Source: Flavobacterium sp. UBA807
Lineage (GTDB): Bacteria > Bacteroidota > Bacteroidia > Flavobacteriales > Flavobacteriaceae
DNA: 5,800 bases
Reading direction: 5' to 3'
Assembly (NCBI GenBank): GCA_002296885.1
Contig: DBIH01000105.1
Coordinates: forward strand, 1-5,800
This document shows, piece after piece, positions 1 to 5,800 of the stretch. Position numbers and translations under genes: made by a program. The notes under the pieces are model-generated. The model did no database searches. It saw only the letters and a program-made list of their open reading frames with translations, and had not been told where the DNA came from. Every line of letters begins with the position of its first letter. The first letter of the stretch is position 1.

Positions 1-1122
1 GAGGTAGCGAAAGACTGTGTAACTTTCAAGAAAAATATGGTTACTGCATCTTACATTTCAGATGAAATGCAAAGTCTGGATGAAGCGGTAAAAGCCAACG
101 GCCTGATTTTTATGAATGAAGTCGGACTCGACCCTGGCATTGACCACATGAGCGCCATGAAAGTGATTGATGAGATTAAAGAAAAAGGCGGTAAAATGAT
201 TTTGTTCGAATCGTTTTGTGGCGGTTTAGTAGCTCCCGAATCTGATGATAATCTTTGGAATTACAAATTTACCTGGGCACCGCGGAATGTAGTTTTAGCA
301 GGACAGGGTGGTGCTGCAAAATTTATCCAGGAAGGAAAATACAAATATATTCCGTATCACAAATTATTCCGCAGAACAGAATTTTTTCATGTTGAAGGTT
401 ATGGAAAATTTGAAGGTTATGCCAATCGTGATTCATTAAAATACAGAAGTGTTTATGGTCTTGATGACATCCTGACTTTATACAGAGGAACAATCCGTAG
501 AGTTGGTTTTTCAAGAGCGTGGAATATGTTCGTACAATTAGGCATGACTGATGATTCTTATGTGATGGAAAATTCCGAGACGATGAGTTACCGTGATTTT
601 ATCAATTCATTTTTGCCTTTTCATCCGTCAGATACAGTAGAATTAAAAACCCGAATGGCACTTGGTATCGAACAGGATGATATCATGTGGGACAAATTAC
701 TGGAACTCGATATTTTTAGTAAAACAAAAATTGTTGGACTTAAAAACGCAACGCCTGCTCAAATTTTGGAACGCATCCTAAATGACAAATGGACCTTACA
801 GATTGAAGACAAGGATATGATTGTGATGTATCACAAGTTTGGTTATGAAATAGATGGTGAACGTAAACAGATAGATTCCAAAATGGTATGTATTGGCGAT
901 GACCAAATGTATACTGCCATGTCAAAAACCGTTGGTTTGCCTGTTGCCATGGCTGCTTTACAAATTCTAAATGGAAATATCAAAACCCCGGGAGTACAAC
1001 TACCAATTAAAAAAGAAGTATACGATCCTATTTTAAAAGAACTGGAAAAATATGGCATTGTTTTCAAGGAAACCGAAATGCCTTATGTAGGTTACAACCC
1101 CGATAAGCTGCAGGGAAGTTAA
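1..1122 (+). CDS. Saccharopine dehydrogenase, LYS9 type (5' end outside the window)
   Basis: The reading frame is open from the first base, so the gene starts upstream; 373 codons are visible and the internal ATG at 37 is not the real start. The family catalyses NAD(P)-dependent interconversion of saccharopine with glutamate and 2-aminoadipate semialdehyde in the cytoplasm. The visible part starts near the end of the N-terminal Rossmann domain (VTASYIS). It continues into the catalytic domain with GLDPGIDHM at residues 42-50 and CGGLVAPESDDN at 73-84, followed by YKFTW. These closely match the fungal Lys9 signatures (GLDPGIDHL, CGGLPAPES) and differ from what I recall of carboxynorspermidine synthases in the same superfamily. 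The missing N-terminus would hold the GxGxxG nucleotide-binding motif. Many relatives make lysine through diaminopimelate, so a degradative or other role is likelier than lysine synthesis; that is inference. An Lrp-family gene follows after a terminator. Confidence 0.87.
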   Translation, partial: EVAKDCVTFKKNMVTASYISDEMQSLDEAVKANGLIFMNEVGLDPGIDHMSAMKVIDEIKEKGGKMILFESFCGGLVAPESDDNLWNYKFTWAPRNVVLAGQGGAAKFIQEGKYKYIPYHKLFRRTEFFHVEGYGKFEGYANRDSLKYRSVYGLDDILTLYRGTIRRVGFSRAWNMFVQLGMTDDSYVMENSETMSYRDFINSFLPFHPSDTVELKTRMALGIEQDDIMWDKLLELDIFSKTKIVGLKNATPAQILERILNDKWTLQIEDKDMIVMYHKFGYEIDGERKQIDSKMVCIGDDQMYTAMSKTVGLPVAMAALQILNGNIKTPGVQLPIKKEVYDPILKELEKYGIVFKETEMPYVGYNPDKLQGS

Positions 1123-1132
1123 AACACTATCG

Positions 1133-1168
1133 AAAAACCAAAATCTTAATTGATTTTGGTTTTTTTAT
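1133..1168 (+). terminator. Intrinsic terminator after the saccharopine dehydrogenase gene
   Basis: A 9-bp perfect stem (ACCAAAATC at 1137-1145 with GATTTTGGT at 1152-1160) encloses a 6-base loop and is followed directly by a run of T. Flanking A and T runs could extend the stem. It lies 10 to 15 bases after the TAA stop codon. It separates this gene from the downstream regulator, which should therefore have its own promoter. Confidence 0.85.
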
Positions 1169-1189
1169 TTACAAATGAAACTAATTCTG

Positions 1190-1197
1190 TATTTTTG
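1190..1197 (+). promoter_or_regulatory. Candidate Bacteroidota -7 promoter box for the Lrp-family gene
   Basis: TATTTTTG matches the TAnnTTTG -7 consensus of Bacteroidota housekeeping promoters. It lies after the preceding terminator and 17 bases before the ATG at 1215, which would give a short leader of roughly 10 to 15 bases. I could not find a TTG-type -33 element at the expected distance, and the surroundings are very T-rich, so a chance match is possible. Confidence 0.35.
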
Positions 1198-1214
1198 GTT
1201 TATATTTTTATGTA

Positions 1215-1685
1215 ATGAAAATAAATCAGCTACAAATAGAAATTGATGGTTTAGACAAAGAAATCCTTCGCGCCCTGATGGAAGATGCCCGAAAACCAAT
1301 CCTTCAAATTGCAAACAAAATAGGAATTTCCGGAGCCGCAATTCATCAGCGTTTACGCAAACTCGAAGAAGCCGGAGTAATTTCGGGTTCCAAATTCACC
1401 ATTGACAACAAAGTCTTAGGCTATAAAACCATGGCTTTTATCGGAATTTATCTCGATAAAGCTTCAAGCAATTCGGATGCCGTACGCGAGTTGAAAAAGA
1501 TTCCGGAAGTTTTGGAATGTCATTATACCACCGGAAACTGGAGCATTTTGATCAAGATCATTTGCCGCGATAATGAACATCTAATGCAATTGCTGAATAA
1601 AAAAATCCAACCCATCGACGGTGTTTCAAGAACAGAAACTTTTATATCTTTAGAACAACAAATAGAAAGACAAATTCAGTTATAA
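1215..1685 (+). CDS. Lrp/AsnC-family transcriptional regulator
   Basis: A 156-residue protein of normal family length, and a DNA-binding regulator that typically senses an amino acid. Residues 11-60 form the AsnC-type winged helix-turn-helix: LDKEILRALMEDAR, then IANKIGIS, then a recognition helix around AAIHQRLRKLE (41-51). Residues about 67-147 form the RAM ligand-binding and oligomerisation domain, with the usual alternating strands and the GVSRTETFISL ending. In the ligand-site turn, usually written GxYD, this protein reads GNWS (107-110), so the acidic residue is replaced by serine. No Shine-Dalgarno sequence precedes the ATG; it was chosen because the conserved domain starts ten residues later. 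The gene stands between a saccharopine dehydrogenase and a small cytochrome lipoprotein. Regulation of the adjacent dehydrogenase is plausible from context but unproven. The effector and the subclass (Lrp, AsnC or lysine-responsive) cannot be read from the sequence. Confidence 0.93.
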   Translation: MKINQLQIEIDGLDKEILRALMEDARKPILQIANKIGISGAAIHQRLRKLEEAGVISGSKFTIDNKVLGYKTMAFIGIYLDKASSNSDAVRELKKIPEVLECHYTTGNWSILIKIICRDNEHLMQLLNKKIQPIDGVSRTETFISLEQQIERQIQL

Positions 1686-1706
1686 TATTCACAGCTAAAA
1701 ACCATT

Positions 1707-2066
1707 ATGAAAAAATTCAAACTACTCATTCTAATCCTTCCATTCTTTTTAATATTGGTCAATTGTAATTCCGCTAAAAAAACTGCAATGGAAGCAAAAC
1801 CTGTTGAAAATCCTGTAAGTTATAAAACAGACATCGCGCCAATGATGACTGTCAGTTGTACACCATGCCATTTCCCACCACAAGGAAGAAAAGAGCCCTT
1901 AGATAATTATGAGCATGTCAAATCAAATATAAAAGAAGTTATAAAGCTTGTTAAATTACCGGTTACCGATCCCGATTTTATGCCTTTCAAAAGCAAAAAA
2001 CCGGCATTAACATCTGAACAAATAGCAACTTTGGAAAAATGGCAGCAGCAAGGCATGCCTGAGTAA
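1707..2066 (+). CDS. Small lipoprotein with a single c-type haem motif
   Basis: A 119-residue exported protein. The N-terminus is MKKFK, then a hydrophobic stretch (residues 6-18), then a lipobox-like LVNC with Cys20 as the probable lipidation site; Asn at -1 is unusual but tolerable. After a short linker, CTPCH (51-55) is a CxxCH motif for covalent haem attachment with His55 as proximal ligand. The M92-P93-F motif, followed by LTSEQIATLEKWQQQGMP (101-118), matches the C-terminal half of small class I cytochrome c domains, so Met92 is the likely distal ligand. It would be membrane-anchored outside the cytoplasm and carry electrons or act as a haem-bearing subunit; the partner is unknown. It begins 21 bases after the stop of the Lrp-family gene with no terminator between, so the two are probably co-transcribed. 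No Shine-Dalgarno sequence is seen. Confidence 0.8.
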   Translation: MKKFKLLILILPFFLILVNCNSAKKTAMEAKPVENPVSYKTDIAPMMTVSCTPCHFPPQGRKEPLDNYEHVKSNIKEVIKLVKLPVTDPDFMPFKSKKPALTSEQIATLEKWQQQGMPE

Positions 2067-2073
2067 TTAAAAT

Positions 2074-2102
2074 AAAAAATCCGCTTTTAAAGCGGATTTT
2101 TT
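2074..2102. terminator. Bidirectional intrinsic terminator between convergent genes
   Basis: ATCCGCT (2079-2085) pairs with AGCGGAT (2091-2097) around a 5-base loop. The stem is extended by five A's on the left (2074-2078) pairing with five T's on the right (2098-2102). Read on either strand, the GC core is followed by a T run, so it can end transcription both of the lipoprotein gene (stop at 2066) and of the convergent HNH gene (stop at 2122). Confidence 0.9.
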
Positions 2103-2121
2103 GTTACCTAATGTCATGTAA

Positions 2122-2700
2122 TTATACTTTTATATGACCCCAATTTTCACCTCGTTTTATACGATGCACTTGCATTTCGCTGATTCCAAATTGCTTTGCC
2201 AGGATTTTGATTCGTGTATTCTGATTCGGTCGACTCAGTATTTTTTTCAAACGCATGACACTTGTTGCCGTTAATTTTCTGCCATCAGCTTTTATATTGT
2301 GCTCAATCAGTTTTTTCTTTGAATTGATTACATGTGGGCTTTTTTTATAGTGAGCCATTTTTTCTTCATACGTAGCCCATCTTAAATTATTTACCAAATC
2401 ATTATCCCGAACATAATCAAGATGTAATACATATTGTTGCTCTTCCGAAGTTTTCGGAATAAAAAATTCAGCAACCAGTTTATAAATAAAATATGTTTTA
2501 TAAACTCTTTTTCCGTTTTCAGTTCTGCAATAACGAAAGGTCTTATAGCCGTCTGCATAAGATCCTTTCAATAAATTGCCATCGGTAAAAGTTTCTGTAA
2601 AACTAATAAGCCTTCCCCTATTGGAAACGGCGTATCTATATTTCAACGGAATATCGGTTTCGATTTCCCGAAAAACTTCATTTGCATAAAATCTTATCAT
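2122..2700 (-). CDS. NUMOD4 and HNH domain protein with C-terminal helix-turn-helix
   Basis: A 192-residue protein resembling free-standing HNH homing-type endonucleases. Residues about 9-60 carry a NUMOD4-like DNA-binding motif (YAVSNRGRLISF at 23-34, LLKGSYADGYKTF at 43-55). Residues about 70-118 match the HNH_3 type: KLVAEFFIP (74-82), H93-L-D95, then NNLRWAT (104-110), ending EEKMAH (112-117). H93, N100 and N105 line up with the usual HxDxxxxN...NLxW spacing. Lys114 sits where an Asn of the EN..H motif is normal, and Tyr73 where a His is common, so cleavage activity is uncertain. Residues about 140-187 look like a helix-turn-helix (LAKQFGISEMQVHRIKRGENW). The start is the ATG at 2700; a shorter form is unlikely because the NUMOD4 part starts soon after it. 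No phage or intron sequence surrounds it. It may be a nuclease, or a former one kept as a DNA-binding protein. Confidence 0.8.
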   Translation of the reverse strand: MIRFYANEVFREIETDIPLKYRYAVSNRGRLISFTETFTDGNLLKGSYADGYKTFRYCRTENGKRVYKTYFIYKLVAEFFIPKTSEEQQYVLHLDYVRDNDLVNNLRWATYEEKMAHYKKSPHVINSKKKLIEHNIKADGRKLTATSVMRLKKILSRPNQNTRIKILAKQFGISEMQVHRIKRGENWGHIKV

Positions 2701-2832
2701 TAATTGTGGTATTTGATGATGCCCGAAAATACAAAAGAAAATTAATTTAACCTCAAAACTCCTTAGGGTTTAACATTAAATGGCAATTAAATTCCAAAAT
2801 AATAATCAAACCCAAAAGAATTCGCACAAAGT
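2701..2832. other. Intergenic region between leuS and the HNH protein gene
   Basis: These 132 bases lie between the leuS terminator and the start of the HNH gene on the same strand. They are AT-rich with no open frame worth calling. Apart from the weak promoter candidate at 2724-2731, I see no strong hairpin, repeat or RNA motif. The clear terminator upstream means the HNH gene is likely transcribed independently from here. Confidence 0.5.
2724..2731 (-). promoter_or_regulatory. Weak candidate -7 box for the HNH protein gene
   Basis: Read on the minus strand this is TATTTTCG, one mismatch from TAnnTTTG, 23 bases upstream of the ATG. A TTTTG element on the same strand (2758-2754) could serve as the -33 box with 22 bases between, near the long end of the range I recall for Flavobacterium. 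AT-rich background makes this weak. Confidence 0.25.
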
Positions 2833-2863
2833 ATAAAAAATCGGCTACACTTGTAACAGATTT
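2833..2863 (-). terminator. Intrinsic terminator of leuS
   Basis: Read on the minus strand, AAATC pairs with GATTT (plus 2859-2863 with 2838-2842). After one C/T mismatch, GTTAC pairs with GTAGC through one G-U wobble, closing a 4-base loop (2849-2852). A run of six T's (plus A's 2835-2840) overlaps and follows the right arm. The hairpin begins 5 bases after the leuS stop codon, the expected position for an intrinsic terminator. The wobble and mismatch make it weaker than the other two terminators in the window. Confidence 0.65.
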
Positions 2864-2868
2864 CCATA

Positions 2869-5703
2869 TTATCCAACCAAATTAATTACTTTCCCAGGAA
2901 CGATAATCACTTTGTTTGGCGTCCTTCCGTCTAATTGTTTGATGGTTCTTTCATCAGCCATAACGATTTCCTCGATTTGTTTTGGAGATAAATCCAACGG
3001 AAGCTTAATCGTGAAACGCATTTTTCCGTTAAACGAAACCGGATATTCTTTTTCAGATTCTACCAGATATTTTTCTTCACAGATTGGAAAAGCAACAGTT
3101 GAAATCGAACCTTCATGTCCTAATTGTGACCAAAGTTCTTCAGCAATATGTGGTGCATAAGGTGAAATCACAACTGCTAATGGCTCCAATATTTTTCGGT
3201 GATTGCATTTCATGGATGCCAATTCATTCACACAAATCATAAACTGCGAAACCGAAGTATTGAACGAAAAATTCTCGATGTCTTCCGTCACTTTTTTAAT
3301 GGTTTTGTGCAATGATTTGTACATATCGGCAGTTGGTTCGTCGTTAGTAACAATCAAACCATTGTCATCAAAATACAAACGCCATAGTTTTTTCAGGAAA
3401 CCTGAAACACCGGTAATTCCGGCAGTATTCCATGGTTTTGCCTGCTCCAGCGGACCAAGGAACATCTCGTAAAGCCTTAAAGTATCTGCGCCATAATCAT
3501 TACAGATGTCGTCCGGATTAACAACGTTGTATTTTGATTTGGACATTTTTTCGACTTCGCGGCCAACAATATATTTTCCGTTTTCCAAAATGAATTCAGC
3601 ATTTTTATAATCTGCATACAACGGATGATTTTTAAAAGCTTCAATATCTAATTCGTTAGTGATATCATTGATTACAGATAAATCAACGTGGATTGGATGA
3701 ACATTTTCTCCTGCAATTAATCCTTTTGAATAAAGCTTTTTGGAATCTTCACTTCTGTAAACAAACGCACTCATCCCCAAAATCATTCCCTGATTAATCA
3801 GTTTTTTGAATGGTTCTTCCGTTGGCGCAAAGCCTTTGTCCTTTAGGAATTTGTTCCAAAAACGTGAATACAATAAATGTCCGGTTGCGTGTTCGCTTCC
3901 TCCAATGTATAGGTCAACATTTTGCCAATAGTCTAAAGCTTCCTTGCTACAAAACTCATTTTCATTGTGTGCATCCATATAACGCATCCAGTACCAAGAA
4001 CTTCCTGCCCAGCCGGGCATCGTGTTCAACTCTAAAGGAAACACCGTATCGTTGTCAATCAAATCATTGTTTACAACTTTGTTATTTTTGGTATCCCAGG
4101 CCCAGTTGGTAGCGTTACCTAAAGGAGGTTGACCATCTTCGGTTGGGAGGTATTTTTCGACTTCAGGCAAAATGATTGGCAGATATTTGCTGTCAATCAT
4201 CTGCGGCAATCCGTTTACATAATAAACCGGAAACGGTTCTCCCCAATATCTTTGTCTTGAGAAAACAGCATCGCGCAAACGGTAATTGGTTTTGCCTTTT
4301 CCGTGGTGAATTTTTTCTAATTCTTCAATGATTTTTTTAGTTCCCAATTTATAACCCAATCCATTTAGGAAATCGGAGTTTATCAATTCAAAACCATCCT
4401 TATCTGCGAAAGCGGCTTCGGAAATATCTTTGTTAAAAATGTTTTTAATTGGAATGTTGAAGTGTTTGGCAAAGGCATAATCGCGTTCATCACCGCAAGG
4501 AACCGCCATAACAGCGCCCGTTCCATAACCTGCCAAAACGTAATCGCCAATCCAAACCGGAATTGGTTCTTTGGTAAACGGATGCTCGGCATAAGCTCCG
4601 GTAAACACTCCCGAAATGGTTTTTACGTCTGCCATTCTTTCGCGTTCCGAACGTTTAGCCGTAGCTTCGATATAACTTTCAACAGCCGCTTTTTGCTCCG
4701 GCGTTGTGATTTGAGCAACTAATTCGTGTTCCGGTGCCAAAGTCATAAAAGTCACTCCAAAAATCGTATCAGGACGAGTGGTGAAAACCTCTATCGTATG
4801 TCTTTCTCCATTGGTTTCTGATTGCAGCACTTTGAAAATTACCGAAGCACCTACTGATTTACCAATCCAATTTCTTTGAGATTCTTTGATGGATTCGCTC
4901 CAATCGATAGTTTCCAAACCTTGTAATAATCTTTCAGCATAAGCGGAGATTCGCATCGACCATTGCGTCATTTTTTTACGGATTACGGGATGACCACCAC
5001 GCTCAGAAACTCCGTTTACAATTTCGTCGTTTGCCAAAACCGTTCCCAATGCCGGACACCAGTTTACTTCGGTTTCTGCCAAATAAGTCAGTCTGTACTG
5101 CAATAGGATTTTTTGCTTTTCTTCATCTGAAAAAGCATTCCATTCTGACGGAAAAAAGATTTCAACGTTGTCATCGCAAACCGCATGAACGGTAGCATTT
5201 CCACTTCTTTCAAAAATGGAAATCAATGTCGAAATATCTTCGGCTTTGTCGGTTTCTTTGTTATACCATGAATTGAAAAGCTGAATGAAAATCCATTGCG
5301 TGTGTTTGTAATAATCGGGATTTGAGGTGCGCACTTCACGGCTCCAGTCGAATGAAAATCCGATTTTATCCAGCTGCTCGCGATAACGGGTAATATTTTC
5401 ACGGGTTGTTTTTTCAGGATGTTGTCCGGTTTGAATAGCGTATTGTTCCGCCGGAAGCCCAAAAGAATCATAGCCTTGCGGATGCAACACATTAAACCCT
5501 TTATGGCGTTTGAAACGCGCCACGATATCGGAAGCGATATAACCCAGTGGATGCCCTACGTGCAAGCCCGCTCCCGAAGGATACGGAAACATATCGAGCA
5601 CATAATATTTTGGCTTATCGGAATTATTACTAGCTGCAAAAGTCTGGTTTTGAGCCCAATACTTTTGCCATTTTTCTTCGATTTTTTCGTGGAAATACTT
5701 CAT
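2869..5703 (-). CDS. leuS: Leucyl-tRNA synthetase
   Basis: A complete 944-residue class I aminoacyl-tRNA synthetase that charges tRNA-Leu with leucine in the cytoplasm. The start fits the family (MKYFHEKIEEKWQKYW). The HIGH-type motif is HVGH (48-51) after PYPSGAGL, and the KMSKS loop is exact at 719-723. The CP1 editing domain is present, with TTRPDT (308-313) and GYGTGAVMAVP (392-402) followed by CGDERD (403-408). NWIGKS (278-283) and SRQRYWGEPFP (482-492) are further LeuRS landmarks, and the anticodon-binding domain follows from about 735, with SPYAPHIAEELW at 847-858. It is longer than the 860-residue E. coli enzyme. Most of the excess is about 58 extra residues between TQW (135-137) and NWCPALG (214-220). 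The zinc-type cysteines of the E. coli enzyme are replaced by SERGGHPV, as I recall for Bacillus. A hairpin terminator follows the stop codon. No promoter was recognised in the 97 upstream bases. Confidence 0.98.
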   Translation of the reverse strand: MKYFHEKIEEKWQKYWAQNQTFAASNNSDKPKYYVLDMFPYPSGAGLHVGHPLGYIASDIVARFKRHKGFNVLHPQGYDSFGLPAEQYAIQTGQHPEKTTRENITRYREQLDKIGFSFDWSREVRTSNPDYYKHTQWIFIQLFNSWYNKETDKAEDISTLISIFERSGNATVHAVCDDNVEIFFPSEWNAFSDEEKQKILLQYRLTYLAETEVNWCPALGTVLANDEIVNGVSERGGHPVIRKKMTQWSMRISAYAERLLQGLETIDWSESIKESQRNWIGKSVGASVIFKVLQSETNGERHTIEVFTTRPDTIFGVTFMTLAPEHELVAQITTPEQKAAVESYIEATAKRSERERMADVKTISGVFTGAYAEHPFTKEPIPVWIGDYVLAGYGTGAVMAVPCGDERDYAFAKHFNIPIKNIFNKDISEAAFADKDGFELINSDFLNGLGYKLGTKKIIEELEKIHHGKGKTNYRLRDAVFSRQRYWGEPFPVYYVNGLPQMIDSKYLPIILPEVEKYLPTEDGQPPLGNATNWAWDTKNNKVVNNDLIDNDTVFPLELNTMPGWAGSSWYWMRYMDAHNENEFCSKEALDYWQNVDLYIGGSEHATGHLLYSRFWNKFLKDKGFAPTEEPFKKLINQGMILGMSAFVYRSEDSKKLYSKGLIAGENVHPIHVDLSVINDITNELDIEAFKNHPLYADYKNAEFILENGKYIVGREVEKMSKSKYNVVNPDDICNDYGADTLRLYEMFLGPLEQAKPWNTAGITGVSGFLKKLWRLYFDDNGLIVTNDEPTADMYKSLHKTIKKVTEDIENFSFNTSVSQFMICVNELASMKCNHRKILEPLAVVISPYAPHIAEELWSQLGHEGSISTVAFPICEEKYLVESEKEYPVSFNGKMRFTIKLPLDLSPKQIEEIVMADERTIKQLDGRTPNKVIIVPGKVINLVG

Positions 5704-5732
5704 CTTAGTGTTATGTCAATTCGTTTGTTTTC

Positions 5733-5800
5733 TAGCCCCGATGGTAGTGGAAATCCTGCATCCGTCAGTTCGAGTGTTTTGTTTCGCTTCTCGATACATC
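5733..5800. repeat. Possible edge of a dispersed intergenic repeat upstream of leuS
   Basis: The stretch begins TAGCCCCGATGGTAGTGG and continues to CGTCAGTTCGAG, a 15-base spacer and CTCGATAC at the right edge. TCGAG (5770-5774) and CTCGA (5790-5794) form a short inverted repeat. Both parts resemble, from memory, sequences that recur between genes in Flavobacterium chromosomes. Only one copy is visible and the element is cut by the window edge, so this is a pattern-based suggestion, not a demonstrated repeat. Confidence 0.35.

Noticed and set aside
37..39. ATG at 37 as start of the dehydrogenase
   Set aside because: The frame is open through the window's left edge, and the protein would lack the Rossmann domain that the family requires.
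323..1067. Minus-strand open frames inside the saccharopine dehydrogenase gene
   Set aside because: They are antisense to a conserved coding frame and show no protein family signature.
1645..1652. TATCTTTA as a separate promoter for the lipoprotein gene
   Set aside because: It differs from TAnnTTTG at the last base, has no -33 partner and lies in the coding end of the regulator, so co-transcription is simpler.
2756..2775. CCTTAGGG and nearby TTTAAC/GTTTAA as an operator
   Set aside because: The symmetry is short and imperfect in an AT-rich spacer and is not better than chance by eye.
2912..4722. Several plus-strand open frames of 80 to 100 codons inside leuS
   Set aside because: They lie wholly antisense to a well-supported synthetase gene, have no recognisable domains and are Cys/Ser/Phe-rich in the way reverse-strand shadows are.
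4383..5492. Other minus-strand frames overlapping leuS
   Set aside because: They are out of frame with the conserved synthetase and encode no recognisable protein; there is no sign that leuS is frameshifted.
5714..5719. TTGACA on the minus strand upstream of leuS, like a sigma-70 -35 box
   Set aside because: It lies 11 bases before the start codon, too close for a -35 element, and Bacteroidota housekeeping promoters use a different consensus.

Overview
The window looks like ordinary chromosome from a member of the Bacteroidota, most likely Flavobacterium or a close relative. The DNA is AT-rich and start codons lack clear Shine-Dalgarno sequences. One TAnnTTTG-type promoter box can be seen. 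The leucyl-tRNA synthetase carries a large internal insertion relative to the E. coli enzyme, and the small lipoprotein cytochrome and the free-standing NUMOD4/HNH protein also fit this group. The genus is an inference from these features and was not confirmed by a search.

Layout, left half, plus strand: the 3' part of a LYS9-type saccharopine dehydrogenase gene enters from the left edge and ends at an intrinsic terminator. It is followed by an Lrp/AsnC-family regulator. Only 21 bases after that comes a small lipoprotein with a single CxxCH haem motif. A strong, probably bidirectional hairpin terminator closes this group.

Layout, right half, minus strand: a 192-residue NUMOD4 + HNH + C-terminal helix-turn-helix protein converges on that terminator. 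Further right is a complete leuS gene of 944 codons with its own hairpin terminator just after the stop codon. The 97 bases upstream of leuS hold no recognisable promoter but contain what may be the edge of a dispersed intergenic repeat that runs out of the window.

How the genes may relate: an amino-acid-responsive Lrp regulator beside an amino-acid dehydrogenase suggests local control of lysine/saccharopine metabolism. The cytochrome-like lipoprotein is probably co-transcribed with the regulator, but a functional link is not evident. leuS is a housekeeping gene. I see no phage, insertion sequence, CRISPR, tRNA or rRNA gene, and no clear sign of a new multi-gene system. The items most worth a second look are the HNH protein with a substituted motif residue and the possible repeat at the right edge.
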